From contig NZ_LMIA01000010.1 in the NCBI RefSeq assembly GCF_001428565.1, forward strand, positions 802,800 to 866,799: 64,000 nucleotides of DNA, given 5' to 3'. The notes under the pieces were generated by a model. The model was not told where the DNA came from. It saw nothing but the letters and a program-made list of their open reading frames with translations, and made no database searches. Position numbers and translations under genes: made by a program. Of the stretch, positions 15,239 through 24,531 are shown piece by piece. Origin of the DNA: Nocardioides sp. Root190. Lineage in GTDB: Bacteria > Actinomycetota > Actinomycetes > Propionibacteriales > Nocardioidaceae. Every line of letters starts with the position of its first letter. Position 1 is the first letter of the stretch.

Positions 15239-17159
15239 GGACCACCACCTCTGCGATCTCGGCCCGGAAGTCGTTGCCGGCGACCTCGGGCAGGGCGGTC
15301 AACCAGAGGACAAGGTAGCGGGTGCGCAGCCCGGCGGCGGTGTCCGAGACGGCCGGCACGAGGCTGACCTCGCCCGTGCCGGTGACGGTCGCGGCGGCCT
15401 TGTCCTCCGGCGCGCCGGTGGGCCGCTCGTCCGCGGCGTACAACGCCACCGTGGTCCGGCCCTCGCCCAGGCGCAGGTCGACCGAGGTGACCTGCCGGAC
15501 CTCACCCAGGTCGAGCAGCACGCCGACCCCGGTCTTGAGGCCCGGGGGCGGGCCGAGCTGGTCGAGGTAGGTCTGGGTGCTCCACGTCGTGGAGGCGCGA
15601 CCGTCCAGCAGGGCGCCGAGCTGGCCCGGGTTCTCCTCGCCGTCGCCGAGCGGGTCGAGGTCGAAGGCCTTGACGCCCCGCAGGACCGTGGAGGGACCGG
15701 CGGTCGCGGAGGTGCCGGACGGGGTGATCGAGGGCTCGGCGTCCGGGTCGCCGCCGAGCGCGGTGCGGCCGCGGCCGAGGTTGAAGGCGATCGCGATCGC
15801 CACCAGGAGGAGTACGGCGATCGCGACCGCCATCGCCAGCCGGAGCCAGCTCCGTCCCGGCACCTGCTCCTCGGGTTCGGGGGCGTCGGGACCCGCGCCG
15901 CGAGGGGCGCGGGCATCGGTGTCCCACGGCCAGTAGCCGGACGGCGGCGTGCCGTCACCGGCGCCGCTCCATCCGGCGGACGGGCTCGCGTCCAGCTCGG
16001 GTCGCGCACGGCGTACCCCGTCGGCGAAGAGCGGGCGCTCCGGCGGCTCCTCGAACGGAGGGGGCGGGGGCGGAGGGGTGCTGCGGGTGCGGATCCACTG
16101 GACGTCGTCCTCCTCGAACACCGGCATGCCGGCCTCCGTGGGCAGCTCGGTCGGGAGCTCGCTCACCAGCGGGATCGGCGGGTCGTCGACGTCGACGCCG
16201 GCGAAGCGCAGGCCCGGGGGGACCGGGTCGGGCTGGTCGTCCACGGCCGCCGCGACGACCGGGATGTCGTCGGCGGTCGAGTCGTGCGGCAGCGGGTCGG
16301 CGACGGCGGGCAGCCACACGGGGCGCAGCTCGTTGATCGGCGGGATGGACTGCGCCAGCGACTCCTGCATCCCGGTCGGGTCGCCGACGAAGCCGAGCAG
16401 CTCGACGCAGATGCCCTCGGCCGAGGAGACGTCCGGGTGCTCGTTGCCCAGGCGCCGCCGGCGGCTGTGCTGGCTCGGGCAGTCGAACTCGCGCCAGAGC
16501 AGGTCCAGCGGCTTGGGCACCCCCGCGCGCACCTGGCGTGGGCTGAGGAAGGAGCCGTTCTCCCGCGGCGCCGCCGGCACGATCGAGCCCGACGGGCCCG
16601 GCCAGACACCGGCCAGCGCGCAGTAGAGGAGTCCGCCGAGGTCCTCCAGGTCGCCCTGGACGTCTCCGGGCTCCTGTCCGTGCAGGGCGGCGTCGACACA
16701 CATGCCGATCAGGCGCACCGCGCCGTACCGGTCGATGAGGACGTTCTCGGGGTTCAACCGGCCGTGGGTGACGCCGGCCTCGTGCGCATTGGCGATCGCG
16801 CCGGCGACGTCGGCCACCAGCCAGGCGGCCCGGCGCGGGCCGAGCGGTCCGGCGTGGGTGACCAGGATGTCCAGCGAGATCCCGTTGCCCCACTCGTTGA
16901 CGACGAAGCAGCGGCCGTCCTCCTGCTGGGCGTCGAGCACCCGCAGGACCCGGGGGTCCAGGACGGCGGCCGAGGTGCGGGCCGCTTCCACGAGGCCGGG
17001 CGCACGCGGGTCGTCGACGTCGATGACGTGCAGGGCGACGTACCGCTCGAGCACCTGGTCACGGGCACGCCAGAACCGCCCGCCTCCGCTCTCGCTCAGC
17101 AGGTCGATCAACCGATAACGGCCGGCGAGCACATCCCCCGACCGAGTCGACGTCGCCAC
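15228..17159 (-). CDS. Membrane pseudokinase with extracytoplasmic discoidin-like domain (MurJ partner)
   Basis: Serine/threonine-kinase-like protein that lacks catalytic residues. The product is 643 residues. The kinase fold spans about 1-260. The VAIK lysine position reads VALH (His44); the catalytic loop HRDxKxxN reads HGRLNPEN (132-139), losing the Asp and Lys; the DFG position reads IGM (151-153). It should therefore bind partners rather than phosphorylate. A Pro/Asp-rich linker is followed by one membrane segment (about 445-468) and a C-terminal beta-rich F5/8-type domain (LGALLDGRASTTWSTQTY, LLDLGEVRQVTSVDLRLG). It starts 48 bases after murJ. In M. tuberculosis the same modules are fused to MurJ (MviN) and bind FhaA. 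Confidence 0.85.
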   Translation of the reverse strand: MATSTRSGDVLAGRYRLIDLLSESGGGRFWRARDQVLERYVALHVIDVDDPRAPGLVEAARTSAAVLDPRVLRVLDAQQEDGRCFVVNEWGNGISLDILVTHAGPLGPRRAAWLVADVAGAIANAHEAGVTHGRLNPENVLIDRYGAVRLIGMCVDAALHGQEPGDVQGDLEDLGGLLYCALAGVWPGPSGSIVPAAPRENGSFLSPRQVRAGVPKPLDLLWREFDCPSQHSRRRRLGNEHPDVSSAEGICVELLGFVGDPTGMQESLAQSIPPINELRPVWLPAVADPLPHDSTADDIPVVAAAVDDQPDPVPPGLRFAGVDVDDPPIPLVSELPTELPTEAGMPVFEEDDVQWIRTRSTPPPPPPPFEEPPERPLFADGVRRARPELDASPSAGWSGAGDGTPPSGYWPWDTDARAPRGAGPDAPEPEEQVPGRSWLRLAMAVAIAVLLLVAIAIAFNLGRGRTALGGDPDAEPSITPSGTSATAGPSTVLRGVKAFDLDPLGDGEENPGQLGALLDGRASTTWSTQTYLDQLGPPPGLKTGVGVLLDLGEVRQVTSVDLRLGEGRTTVALYAADERPTGAPEDKAAATVTGTGEVSLVPAVSDTAAGLRTRYLVLWLTALPEVAGNDFRAEIAEVVVRGE

Positions 17160-17207
17160 CTCAGGTCGTCCCTCTCTGGTCTCGATCCATCCTAGGAGGG
17201 TGGGTGG

Positions 17208-18932
17208 TCACGCGCGACGAAGCCGCGCAGTGATCGTGCGGACGACCGAGGTGACCTCCTCGATGCGGAGCACCGTGGCGGCACCGAGCAGGGCTGCGCC
17301 GGCGCCGGCGGAGATGACCGCGGCCTGGAGCACGGCCCAGGGCCAGCTGGGGTCCTCGACGAGCTCGTCGATGGTGTCGGTGACGAGGAGGTCGAGGAAG
17401 GCGCCCACGGCGAACACGACCGCGGCGGCCACCGCCAGCCGGATCAGGAACCCGCGCCAGGCCCGGGCGCCACCGGACGGCGGATGCCCACCGGCGCGCA
17501 GCAGGCGGACCAGCACGACGCTCGAGATCACTGCGCCGACGGTGTAGGCGCCGACGTAGGCCAGCACCAGCATCGGCGCGGTGTCCTCGGGGTCGACCCG
17601 GTGCACCAGGACCAGGGCCAGGGCGATGTTGGTCGCCGCGATCACGCACTGCACGAAGAAGACCGTGCGGTTGTGCTCGAGGGCGTAGAACCCGCGCAGC
17701 ACCAGGTAGTGCACCGTGAACACGACCACGCCGACGGCGAAAAGGATCATCGACGACTCGAAGCGTGGATAGGTCTCACCGGCGGCGCCGTGGCCCCAGA
17801 TCACCTGGGCGAGTGGCAGCGCGATCGAGGGCATCAGCACGGCGAACGGGACGACCACCGCGAGGGCCGTGCGCAGGGTGCTGCCGAGGGTCGTGGCCAG
17901 GCCGCCGAGGTCGTTGCCGGCGGCGGCGGCTGACAGCCTCGGCAGGATCGCGGTCGCCAGGGAGACGGTGATGATCGAGTGCGGCACCATCACGACCAGC
18001 ATCACGCTGGAGTAGATCGTGATGCCGGTGCCGTCCGCGGCGGACGCGGTGCCGCCGGAGGCGAGGCGCACCACGACGACGTAGGCGACCTGGTTGACGA
18101 TCACGAACAGCACCGTCCACACGGCCAGCCGGAAGGTCTGGCCCAGGCCGACACCTCGGACGTCGAAGCGCGGCCGGTAGCGGATTCCTGCGGAGCGCAG
18201 GTAGGGCACGAGCACCAGCAGCTGGACGGCGATCCCGAGCGTCGAGCCGATCCCGAGCAGCGTCTCCTGCCCCGGGGTGAACGGTCCCTGCTGCTCGGCG
18301 GTCGTCGCGGGGCCGAACGCCACGAGGTAGGTGACCAGCACCGCGACCGAGATGACGTTGTTGGCGATCGGCGCCCACATCATCGGGCCGAAGCGGCCGC
18401 GTGCGTTGAGGACCTGGCCGACCAGCACGAACATCCCGTAGAAGAACACCTGCGGCAGGCAGAAGCGCGCGAAGTCGATCGCCGACTGGCGTTGCTCGGC
18501 GAGCTCGGGCTGGTCGAACTTCGAGGTGAGCACGACCTGCATCACGAGGGGCGCGAAGACCACCAGCAGCACGGTCACCAGGCCGAGGAAGCAGATCGCC
18601 AGCGTCATCACGCGGTCGACGTACGCCGCGCCGCCGTCGGCGTCGTTCTTCATCGAGCGCACCAGCTGCGGGACGAGGACGGCGTTGAACACGCCACCCG
18701 CCAGCAGGATGTAGAGCATGTTCGGCACGGTGTTGGCGATGGTGAAGATGTCGCCGTGCAGCGAGATGCCCAGCGCCGCCGCGAGCAGGGTGGAGCGGAT
18801 GAAGCCGCTGAACCGGGACACGACGGTCCCGGCCGCCATCACCGCGGTGTTGGCGAGGATCCGCTTCTGGTCGGCCTCCCCCGCCTCGCCGGCTGCCGCC
18901 GTCCCGTCCGCTGCTCCGGGCTGCTCGCTCAC
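17208..18932 (-). CDS. murJ: Lipid II flippase MurJ (MviN)
   Basis: MOP-superfamily integral membrane protein translocating lipid II across the cytoplasmic membrane. The product is 574 residues. After a 20-residue acidic N-terminus come KRILANTAVMAAGTVVSRFSGFIRSTLLAAALG (typical MurJ segment 1), about 14 hydrophobic segments, and MurJ family residues such as NTVPNMLYILLAGGVFNAVLVPQLVR. Unlike the mycobacterial protein it ends without a pseudokinase domain; that module is the next gene. GTG 18932 overlaps the stop of the DUF6049 gene by four bases. Confidence 0.96.
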   Translation of the reverse strand: MSEQPGAADGTAAAGEAGEADQKRILANTAVMAAGTVVSRFSGFIRSTLLAAALGISLHGDIFTIANTVPNMLYILLAGGVFNAVLVPQLVRSMKNDADGGAAYVDRVMTLAICFLGLVTVLLVVFAPLVMQVVLTSKFDQPELAEQRQSAIDFARFCLPQVFFYGMFVLVGQVLNARGRFGPMMWAPIANNVISVAVLVTYLVAFGPATTAEQQGPFTPGQETLLGIGSTLGIAVQLLVLVPYLRSAGIRYRPRFDVRGVGLGQTFRLAVWTVLFVIVNQVAYVVVVRLASGGTASAADGTGITIYSSVMLVVMVPHSIITVSLATAILPRLSAAAAGNDLGGLATTLGSTLRTALAVVVPFAVLMPSIALPLAQVIWGHGAAGETYPRFESSMILFAVGVVVFTVHYLVLRGFYALEHNRTVFFVQCVIAATNIALALVLVHRVDPEDTAPMLVLAYVGAYTVGAVISSVVLVRLLRAGGHPPSGGARAWRGFLIRLAVAAAVVFAVGAFLDLLVTDTIDELVEDPSWPWAVLQAAVISAGAGAALLGAATVLRIEEVTSVVRTITARLRRA

Positions 18933-21193
18933 GCGACCGGCTCCGGGGTGGGCTCCTGCTCGGCGTCGTCCCCGGCGTCGTTCCCGGCGTCGTCTTCAGC
19001 GGCGTGACGGCGGCGGTAGCGGCGGACCAGACGGATCCCGATGGCCACGAACAGGATGCCGCCGCCCGCGCCGATGATCGCCCAGATGACGATGCCGGCC
19101 TGGCCGGTGCGCAGCGGGAGGGTGTCGGACCCGCCGAGGGCGTGACCGTCCACGTCGGTGAGGCGCAGCGTCACGTTGTGCACGCCGGCGCGGGTCATCG
19201 TCGCGCTGATCGGCACCGAGGTGCGGCTGTTGGCGGCGAGGCGCACCGGGTTGGCCACCTCGATCTCGGCGCCGTCCTCGGTGCTGGCCCGCACCTGCAC
19301 GGTCACGGGGTGGTCGAGGTCGTTGCGGACGGCGACGTTGAAGCCGCCCGACGTGCCGGACAGCGTGACGCCGGGCGGTGCGTCGATGACGACCTGGTCC
19401 AGCTGGTCCTGCACCCACTCGCGGGTGCGGGCCAGGCGGCCGGCCACCGAGCGGTCGCTGCGCACGGCGTACGACGTGCCGGCCAGCGCCTCGCCGACCA
19501 GGTCGGTGCCGATGGCGAAGTCCTCACCGAGGATCGCCTGGTAGGTCCGGGCGGCCCGGACCAGTCGGCCGGCCTCGGCCAGCACCGTTGCGGAGAGCTC
19601 GTTCTTCTCCTGCGTGGCGGGGTAGGACAGCTCGGCGGGGTCGATCTGCCGCTCGTCACCGGTGCGGGTCTCAGTGGTGGACTCGGCGCTCACGACGAGC
19701 TGGTCCAGGGCGACGGTGCGCACCAGGTCGCTGTCCAGTCCCTCCCAGAACTCGGGGGCGTCGTCGGCGGTCACGGTGGCCGGGAGGACCACGACCAGCG
19801 GCTCGGGGGCCTGCCGGCCTGCGCGGAGGAGTCGTACGACGGCCTCGCTCAGGATCCGCTGACGCAGGGCGACCGGCGCCTGGGCCGGGTCCGGTCCGGG
19901 CCCGCCGTCGGCCGCCGCCTCGGCGGTGACGACCACGGGGCGCTCGCCGATCAGGCCGGCGACGGGCGGTCGCACGGAGAACGTCTCGGCAGGGAACATC
20001 CGGTCACCGAGGAGCAGGGGCGCGTCGTCGTCGACGGAGTCGATGCCGGCCCGGTCCAGGTAGCCGTCCGGTGGGGCCACGACGGCGTTGCCGTCGATCT
20101 CCCAGGCGCCGAGCACCGTCCCGCCGAGCTCGCGGGCCGAGCGGTAGAGGGTGGGCTGGGAGTCCGCCGCTGCCGCGATGTCGGGGTCGCCGTAGGGCAG
20201 GGTCGCGACGGCACCGGACTCGAGCTCCTCGCGGGCCCGCTCGAGCCAGGTGCGCGCGGCGCGGGCCAGCGGGGTGTCGGTGGCGTCCTCCGACTCCTCG
20301 CCCTCCGTGTCCTCGGACGGCTCACTGCTCGGGCTGGCCTCGTCGGGATCCGGTGTCGGCACGACCTCGCGATCGGGGTTGCCCAGGGAGAGCTGGTGGA
20401 CGGCGTCCGGCACGGCCGGGTCGACCAGCCAGGTGACGGGGGCCGTGCCGCTGGCGGCACCGAACGCCAGGGGGCCGCCGAGGTCGCCGTCGAACGCCAG
20501 CGAGCGCTCCCAGCCCTCGGTGCGGTCCAGCGCGCCGTCCGCGGTGTGGGCGATCCGGCCCCGCAGCGGCACCACGATCGCGGTGTCGACGGGCGCGTCG
20601 AGGCGGTCGGCCGCATAGGGGAGGAAGGTCCGCGCGCGGCCGTCGGCCACGCTGTCGTAGGCCTGCTTGTCGCTGGACCCCAGTGCGTGCACGCCGAACC
20701 AGTAGACGCCGGAGGTCGGCGTGGGGAACAGGCGGCGCAGCTCGTCCTGCGGGATCCGGAGCGTGTACGACGCGGACTGGCCCGGCTCCAGCGAGGTGAT
20801 GTCGTCGCTGATCTCCAGGTAGCGCGCGCCGATCGGGGTCTCGGGGTCGGAGTCGGCGGCGAGCTGCAGCTCGGCGGCCGTCGTCATCACCGGGGCGCAG
20901 GGGGTGAGCGCACAGTCCGGCCCGGAGCTGGCCATCGGGAACAGGTCGATGTCGCGCCAGGTCTCGAGGTCGACGTTGGTCACCGTGCCCTCGATCACGA
21001 GCGGCCCGGTCCGGGACAGGACCCCCGGCGTGAGGCTGCTGATGGTGACCTCCAGCGGTGCGTCGTACCCCTCGTCGTCGGGGGGTACGGCGTGCGCGGG
21101 GTCGGCGCCGAGCACCACCGGTGCGGCCGCTGCGAGCAGCAGACCGGTCGCCACTCCTGCCAACGCGCGCAGGGAGGAGGACCGGTGAACCAC
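18929..21193 (-). CDS. DUF6049 family secreted/membrane-anchored protein
   Basis: Large extracytoplasmic protein of unknown function, found upstream of murJ across actinobacteria (Rv3909-like). The product is 754 residues from GTG 21193. It has a signal peptide (ending near PAHA), a beta-rich domain beginning LEVTISSLTPGVLSRTGPLVIEGTVTNV, an acidic low-complexity stretch rich in Ser/Glu/Asp, and a middle glycosyl-hydrolase-like region. A CARDB-like domain (GGFNVAVRNDLDHPVTVQVRAS) and one C-terminal membrane segment (IVIWAIIGAGGGILFVAIGIRLV) with an Arg-rich stop-transfer end the protein. An earlier in-frame start would place 39 charged residues before the signal peptide, so it was rejected. 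Coupling to murJ suggests an envelope role (inference). Confidence 0.85.
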   Translation of the reverse strand: MVHRSSSLRALAGVATGLLLAAAAPVVLGADPAHAVPPDDEGYDAPLEVTISSLTPGVLSRTGPLVIEGTVTNVDLETWRDIDLFPMASSGPDCALTPCAPVMTTAAELQLAADSDPETPIGARYLEISDDITSLEPGQSASYTLRIPQDELRRLFPTPTSGVYWFGVHALGSSDKQAYDSVADGRARTFLPYAADRLDAPVDTAIVVPLRGRIAHTADGALDRTEGWERSLAFDGDLGGPLAFGAASGTAPVTWLVDPAVPDAVHQLSLGNPDREVVPTPDPDEASPSSEPSEDTEGEESEDATDTPLARAARTWLERAREELESGAVATLPYGDPDIAAAADSQPTLYRSARELGGTVLGAWEIDGNAVVAPPDGYLDRAGIDSVDDDAPLLLGDRMFPAETFSVRPPVAGLIGERPVVVTAEAAADGGPGPDPAQAPVALRQRILSEAVVRLLRAGRQAPEPLVVVLPATVTADDAPEFWEGLDSDLVRTVALDQLVVSAESTTETRTGDERQIDPAELSYPATQEKNELSATVLAEAGRLVRAARTYQAILGEDFAIGTDLVGEALAGTSYAVRSDRSVAGRLARTREWVQDQLDQVVIDAPPGVTLSGTSGGFNVAVRNDLDHPVTVQVRASTEDGAEIEVANPVRLAANSRTSVPISATMTRAGVHNVTLRLTDVDGHALGGSDTLPLRTGQAGIVIWAIIGAGGGILFVAIGIRLVRRYRRRHAAEDDAGNDAGDDAEQEPTPEPVA

Positions 21194-21270
21194 GCACCCG
21201 AGGGTAGTGGTGCCACCTGTGGGCCCGGGGACCCCACGTCGGCGAAGCGGTGCTCGACCCTCCCCGCTCA

Positions 21271-21276
21271 TAGAAT
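21271..21276 (+). promoter_or_regulatory. -10 box for leaderless pcnA transcript
   Basis: TAGAAT ends eight bases before the GTG start of pcnA, and no ribosome-binding site precedes that start. This is the layout of leaderless actinobacterial transcripts. The -35 box is not clear. Confidence 0.45.
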
Positions 21277-21284
21277 CAGCGCCC

Positions 21285-22778
21285 GTGACCGACGCCGACC
21301 TCCCCGCCACCGCGCCCTCCGGGGTGCAGCCCGACGCTCCCCTGCGCCTGGTGGACGTCCAGGCCGCGGTCGCTGCCGAGCTGGACCGGATCGCGCCGGT
21401 GATCGACGAGCTCGGTGAGCTGTTCGCCGCCGCCGGTCACGAGCTGGCGCTGGTCGGCGGCCCGGTGCGCGACGCGATGCTCGGTCGGCGCTCCAACGAC
21501 CTCGACTTCACCACCTCCGCCCGACCCGAGCAGACCGACAAGCTGCTGCGGGCGTGGGGCGACGCCTGGTGGGACATGGGGCGCGACTTCGGCACCATCG
21601 GCTGCCGCAAGGGTGACTGGGTGGTCGAGGTGACGACGTACCGCTCCGAGGACTACGACCGCGACAGCCGCAAGCCCGAGGTCACCTACGGCGACAGCCT
21701 CACCGGTGATCTCGGTCGGCGTGACTTCACGGTCAACGCCATGGCCGTGCGGCTGCCGGGTCGCGAGATCGAGGACCCCTTCGGGGGGGTGATGGACCTC
21801 GCCCACCGCGTGCTGCGCACCCCGGGCACCCCGGAGCAGTCCTTCTCCGACGACCCGCTGCGGATGATGCGGGCCGCCCGCTTCGCCTCCCAGCTGGACT
21901 TCTCGGTCGACCCCGAGGTCGTCCGGGCGATGACCGGGATGGCGAGCCGGATCGAGATCATCTCCGCCGAGCGGGTGCGTGACGAGCTGGTGAAGCTGAT
22001 CTGCTCGCCGCGTCCGCGCCCGGGGCTCACCCTGCTCGACGAGACCGGCCTCGCGGAGCTCGTGCTCCCCGAGCTGCCCGCGCTCAAGCTGGAGCGCGAC
22101 GAGCACCACCGGCACAAGGACGTCTACGAGCACACGCTGACCGTGCTCGAGCAGGCGATCGACCTGGAGCCCCGGCTGGCCGAGCGGGCCGGCATCGAGG
22201 GTCCCGACTTCATCTCGCGGTTCGCCGCCCTGATGCACGACGTCGGCAAGCCCCGCACGCGCCGCTTCCAGGACGACGGCGCGGTGACCTTCCACCACCA
22301 CGACGTGGTCGGCGCCAAGCTCACCCGCAAGCGGATGAAGGCGCTCAAGTTCAGCAACGACCAGATCGACGCGGTCGGTGACCTCGTCGAGCTGCACCTG
22401 CGCTTCCACGGCTACGGCTCGGGCGAGTGGACCGACTCGGCGGTACGCCGCTACGTCCGCGACGCCGGACCCGAGCTCGAGCGTCTCCACGTCCTGACCC
22501 GGGCGGACTGCACGACGCGGAACCGGAAGAAGGCCGACCGGCTGCGCCGGACCTACGACGACCTCGAGGCCCGCATCGACCGGCTCGCGGGTGAGGAGGA
22601 GCTCGCCTCCCTCCGCCCGGACCTGGACGGCAACCAGATCATGCAGATCCTCGGGATCGGTCCCGGTCGCGAGATCGGTGAGGCCTACAAGTTCCTGCTG
22701 GAGCTGCGCCTCGACAACGGCCCGATGTCCACCGAGGACGCCACGGCTGCCCTGGAGGAGTGGTGGGCGGCCCGCTGA
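21285..22778 (+). CDS. pcnA: CCA tRNA nucleotidyltransferase
   Basis: Adds or repairs the 3' CCA of tRNAs (class II nucleotidyltransferase, named pcnA in actinobacterial genomes). The product is 497 residues from GTG 21285. The nucleotidyltransferase head has LALVGGPVRDAMLG (residues 55-67) and catalytic RRSNDLDFTT (Asp72, Asp74). Then come GDLGRRDFTVNAMA, the RNA-binding region DDPLRMMRAARFASQL, and a C-terminal HD domain with HRHKDVYEHTLTVL and ALMHDVGKPRTRRF, as in other HD-containing CCA enzymes. It is divergent from DUF6049 and marks the end of the conserved trxA-pcnA block. Confidence 0.95.
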   Translation: MTDADLPATAPSGVQPDAPLRLVDVQAAVAAELDRIAPVIDELGELFAAAGHELALVGGPVRDAMLGRRSNDLDFTTSARPEQTDKLLRAWGDAWWDMGRDFGTIGCRKGDWVVEVTTYRSEDYDRDSRKPEVTYGDSLTGDLGRRDFTVNAMAVRLPGREIEDPFGGVMDLAHRVLRTPGTPEQSFSDDPLRMMRAARFASQLDFSVDPEVVRAMTGMASRIEIISAERVRDELVKLICSPRPRPGLTLLDETGLAELVLPELPALKLERDEHHRHKDVYEHTLTVLEQAIDLEPRLAERAGIEGPDFISRFAALMHDVGKPRTRRFQDDGAVTFHHHDVVGAKLTRKRMKALKFSNDQIDAVGDLVELHLRFHGYGSGEWTDSAVRRYVRDAGPELERLHVLTRADCTTRNRKKADRLRRTYDDLEARIDRLAGEEELASLRPDLDGNQIMQILGIGPGREIGEAYKFLLELRLDNGPMSTEDATAALEEWWAAR

Positions 22779-22874
22779 CGGGTGCCGAGGTGTGGCAGGC
22801 GTCACCTACCGCCGCTGCGTTACTCGACGGTAGGTTCCGCAGATCCGACATCGACGTCACTGAAGGGCACCACC

Positions 22875-23357
22875 ATGGCCGACACGTACGAGAAGCTCCT
22901 CGAGGACTCCATCGAGATCGCTGCCCCTGCTGACAAGGTCTGGGCGCTGGTCACCGACATCTCGCGGATGGCGAAGTGGAGCCCGCAGGTCGTCAAGTCG
23001 ACGGTCAAGGGCGGCGAGGTCAAGCTCGGCACGACCTTCTCGAACCTCAACAAGCAGGGCGTGAAGCGCTGGCCGACCGGTGGCAAGGTCGTGCGCTTCG
23101 TCCCGCCCGCCGACGGCAAGGCCGGTGACTTCGCGTTCAAGATCCGCGAGAACCGCAGCGTCTGGTCCTTCGCGATCGAGCCGACGGCCGACGGCACGAC
23201 GTTGGTCACCGAGCGTCGCGAGACCCCGCAGGGCATCTCCAACGTGTCGCTGATCCTCACCAAGGTCGTCCTGGGTGGGCAGAAGGGCTTCACCGACGAG
23301 CTCCGCACCGGCATCCGCCAGACCCTCGAGCGGATCAAGGCCGAGGCCGAGGCCTGA
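22875..23357 (+). CDS. SRPBCC family protein
   Basis: START/Bet v1-like hydrophobic-ligand-binding fold; ligand unknown. The product is 160 residues. The typical polyketide-cyclase/SRPBCC opening is LEDSIEIAAPADKVWALVTDISRMAKWSP, followed by strands ending KIRENRSVWSFAIEPTADGTTLVTERRE and a long C-terminal helix (GFTDELRTGIRQTLERIKAEAEA). ATG 22875 follows GAAGGG. It stands alone between pcnA and the EEP gene. Confidence 0.85.
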   Translation: MADTYEKLLEDSIEIAAPADKVWALVTDISRMAKWSPQVVKSTVKGGEVKLGTTFSNLNKQGVKRWPTGGKVVRFVPPADGKAGDFAFKIRENRSVWSFAIEPTADGTTLVTERRETPQGISNVSLILTKVVLGGQKGFTDELRTGIRQTLERIKAEAEA

Positions 23358-23399
23358 GCACCACCACGCGCATTCGCCCCCGCGGGGTTGAATGACTCC

Positions 23400-24467
23400 G
23401 TGAGCGAGCCGGACGACGACGCGCGCGACGACGACCCGCGCGACCCGGACGCCGGGGAGGAGGGCGCAGCCGAGCAGAAGCCGGCGCGCCCTCCTCTGCC
23501 GACGCACCGCCCGGCGGCCAGTCCCGCCGCCCAGGTCGCGACCGTGGCCGCCGCCGTGGTGGTGCTCCTGGTCGTCGGCTTGGTCTTCGTGCTCCAGGGC
23601 GGCAAGGACACCGAGCCCCGTCGCGATGCAGCCACGGCCCTCACCGAGGTTCCCGAGGCGCCGTCCTCGGGCTATGAGCCCAGTCTCGAGTCGAGCCTGG
23701 CGCCGGCCCCCCTCGACGTACCCACCGAGATCTGCGCGACGGGGAGCATCACGACGCCCTTCACCGTGCTCTCCTTCAACATCCACTCCGCGATGCGCAA
23801 GGGCGGCGGGCTGGAGGTGACGCGGCTGATCGAGGAGATCCGCAGCTGGAAGCCGGACGTCGTGCTGATGCAGGAGGTCGACAACCAGCGCGGCCGCTCC
23901 GGCAACGTCATCCAGGCCAAGCAGATCGGTGAGGCGCTCGGCATGAGCTGGGTCGCCGGCAGCGGCCAGACCGGCAACGCCGTGCTGTCCCGCTTCCCGA
24001 TCGAGGAGCAGAAGATCGTCGCGCTCCCCCGCGCCGGCGGCCGGTTCGACCGGCACGCCGTCCACGCCGTGATCGACGTCAAGGGAACCAGCGTCAGCGT
24101 CTACTCGACGCACTTCGAGCACACGTCCTCGACCGCGCGGACCGCCCAGGCGCAGGCCCTGGCCCGCGTGCTCGCTGCGGACGGTCGGCCCAAGATCGTC
24201 GCCGGGGACCTCAACAGCCAGTCCGGCAGCGTCCCGGTCGGCACCCTGCGGGCCGCGGGCCTCGGCGATGCCTGGGCCGCGGGCGCCGGGGTCGGCAACA
24301 CCGCTCCCGCTGCGCGACCGCGGGTACGCATCGACTTCGTCCTGCACGACGCCTTCTTCACGCCGGTCCAGGCTGCGGTGCTCGCCTCCGCCGTCTCCGA
24401 CCACCGGGCCGTGTGGACCCGGCTCCAGCTCAACGAGAAGCTCGGTTGCCTCAAGGTCGGCGGCTGA
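23400..24467 (+). CDS. Membrane-anchored endonuclease/exonuclease/phosphatase (EEP) family hydrolase
   Basis: Metal-dependent phosphoesterase of the EEP superfamily facing outside the cell. The product is 355 residues from GTG 23400. It has a very acidic cytoplasmic N-terminus (DDDARDDDPRDPDAGEEG), one membrane helix (about 46-66), a linker, then the EEP domain. Motifs in order: VLSFNIHS, LMQEVDNQ, STHFEHTS, VAGDLNSQ, VRIDFVLHD and the catalytic SDHRAV. The substrate (nucleic acid, phospholipid or sugar phosphate) cannot be told. A TTG at 23388 is an alternative start. It is convergent with ino1, sharing a terminator. Confidence 0.82.
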   Translation: MSEPDDDARDDDPRDPDAGEEGAAEQKPARPPLPTHRPAASPAAQVATVAAAVVVLLVVGLVFVLQGGKDTEPRRDAATALTEVPEAPSSGYEPSLESSLAPAPLDVPTEICATGSITTPFTVLSFNIHSAMRKGGGLEVTRLIEEIRSWKPDVVLMQEVDNQRGRSGNVIQAKQIGEALGMSWVAGSGQTGNAVLSRFPIEEQKIVALPRAGGRFDRHAVHAVIDVKGTSVSVYSTHFEHTSSTARTAQAQALARVLAADGRPKIVAGDLNSQSGSVPVGTLRAAGLGDAWAAGAGVGNTAPAARPRVRIDFVLHDAFFTPVQAAVLASAVSDHRAVWTRLQLNEKLGCLKVGG

Positions 24468-24492
24468 GCCGGCAGTCGAAAAATGCCAACCA

Positions 24493-24517
24493 CCCCGGTC
24501 CCTTGCGGGAACCGGGG
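24493..24517. terminator. Bidirectional hairpin between EEP gene and ino1
   Basis: CCCCGGTCCC, loop TTGC, then GGGAACCGGGG: a 10-bp stem with one bulged A. It lies 25 bases after the EEP stop and 15 bases from the ino1 stop, between convergent genes. Confidence 0.75.
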
Positions 24518-24531
24518 CGGCTGGTCCGGGA

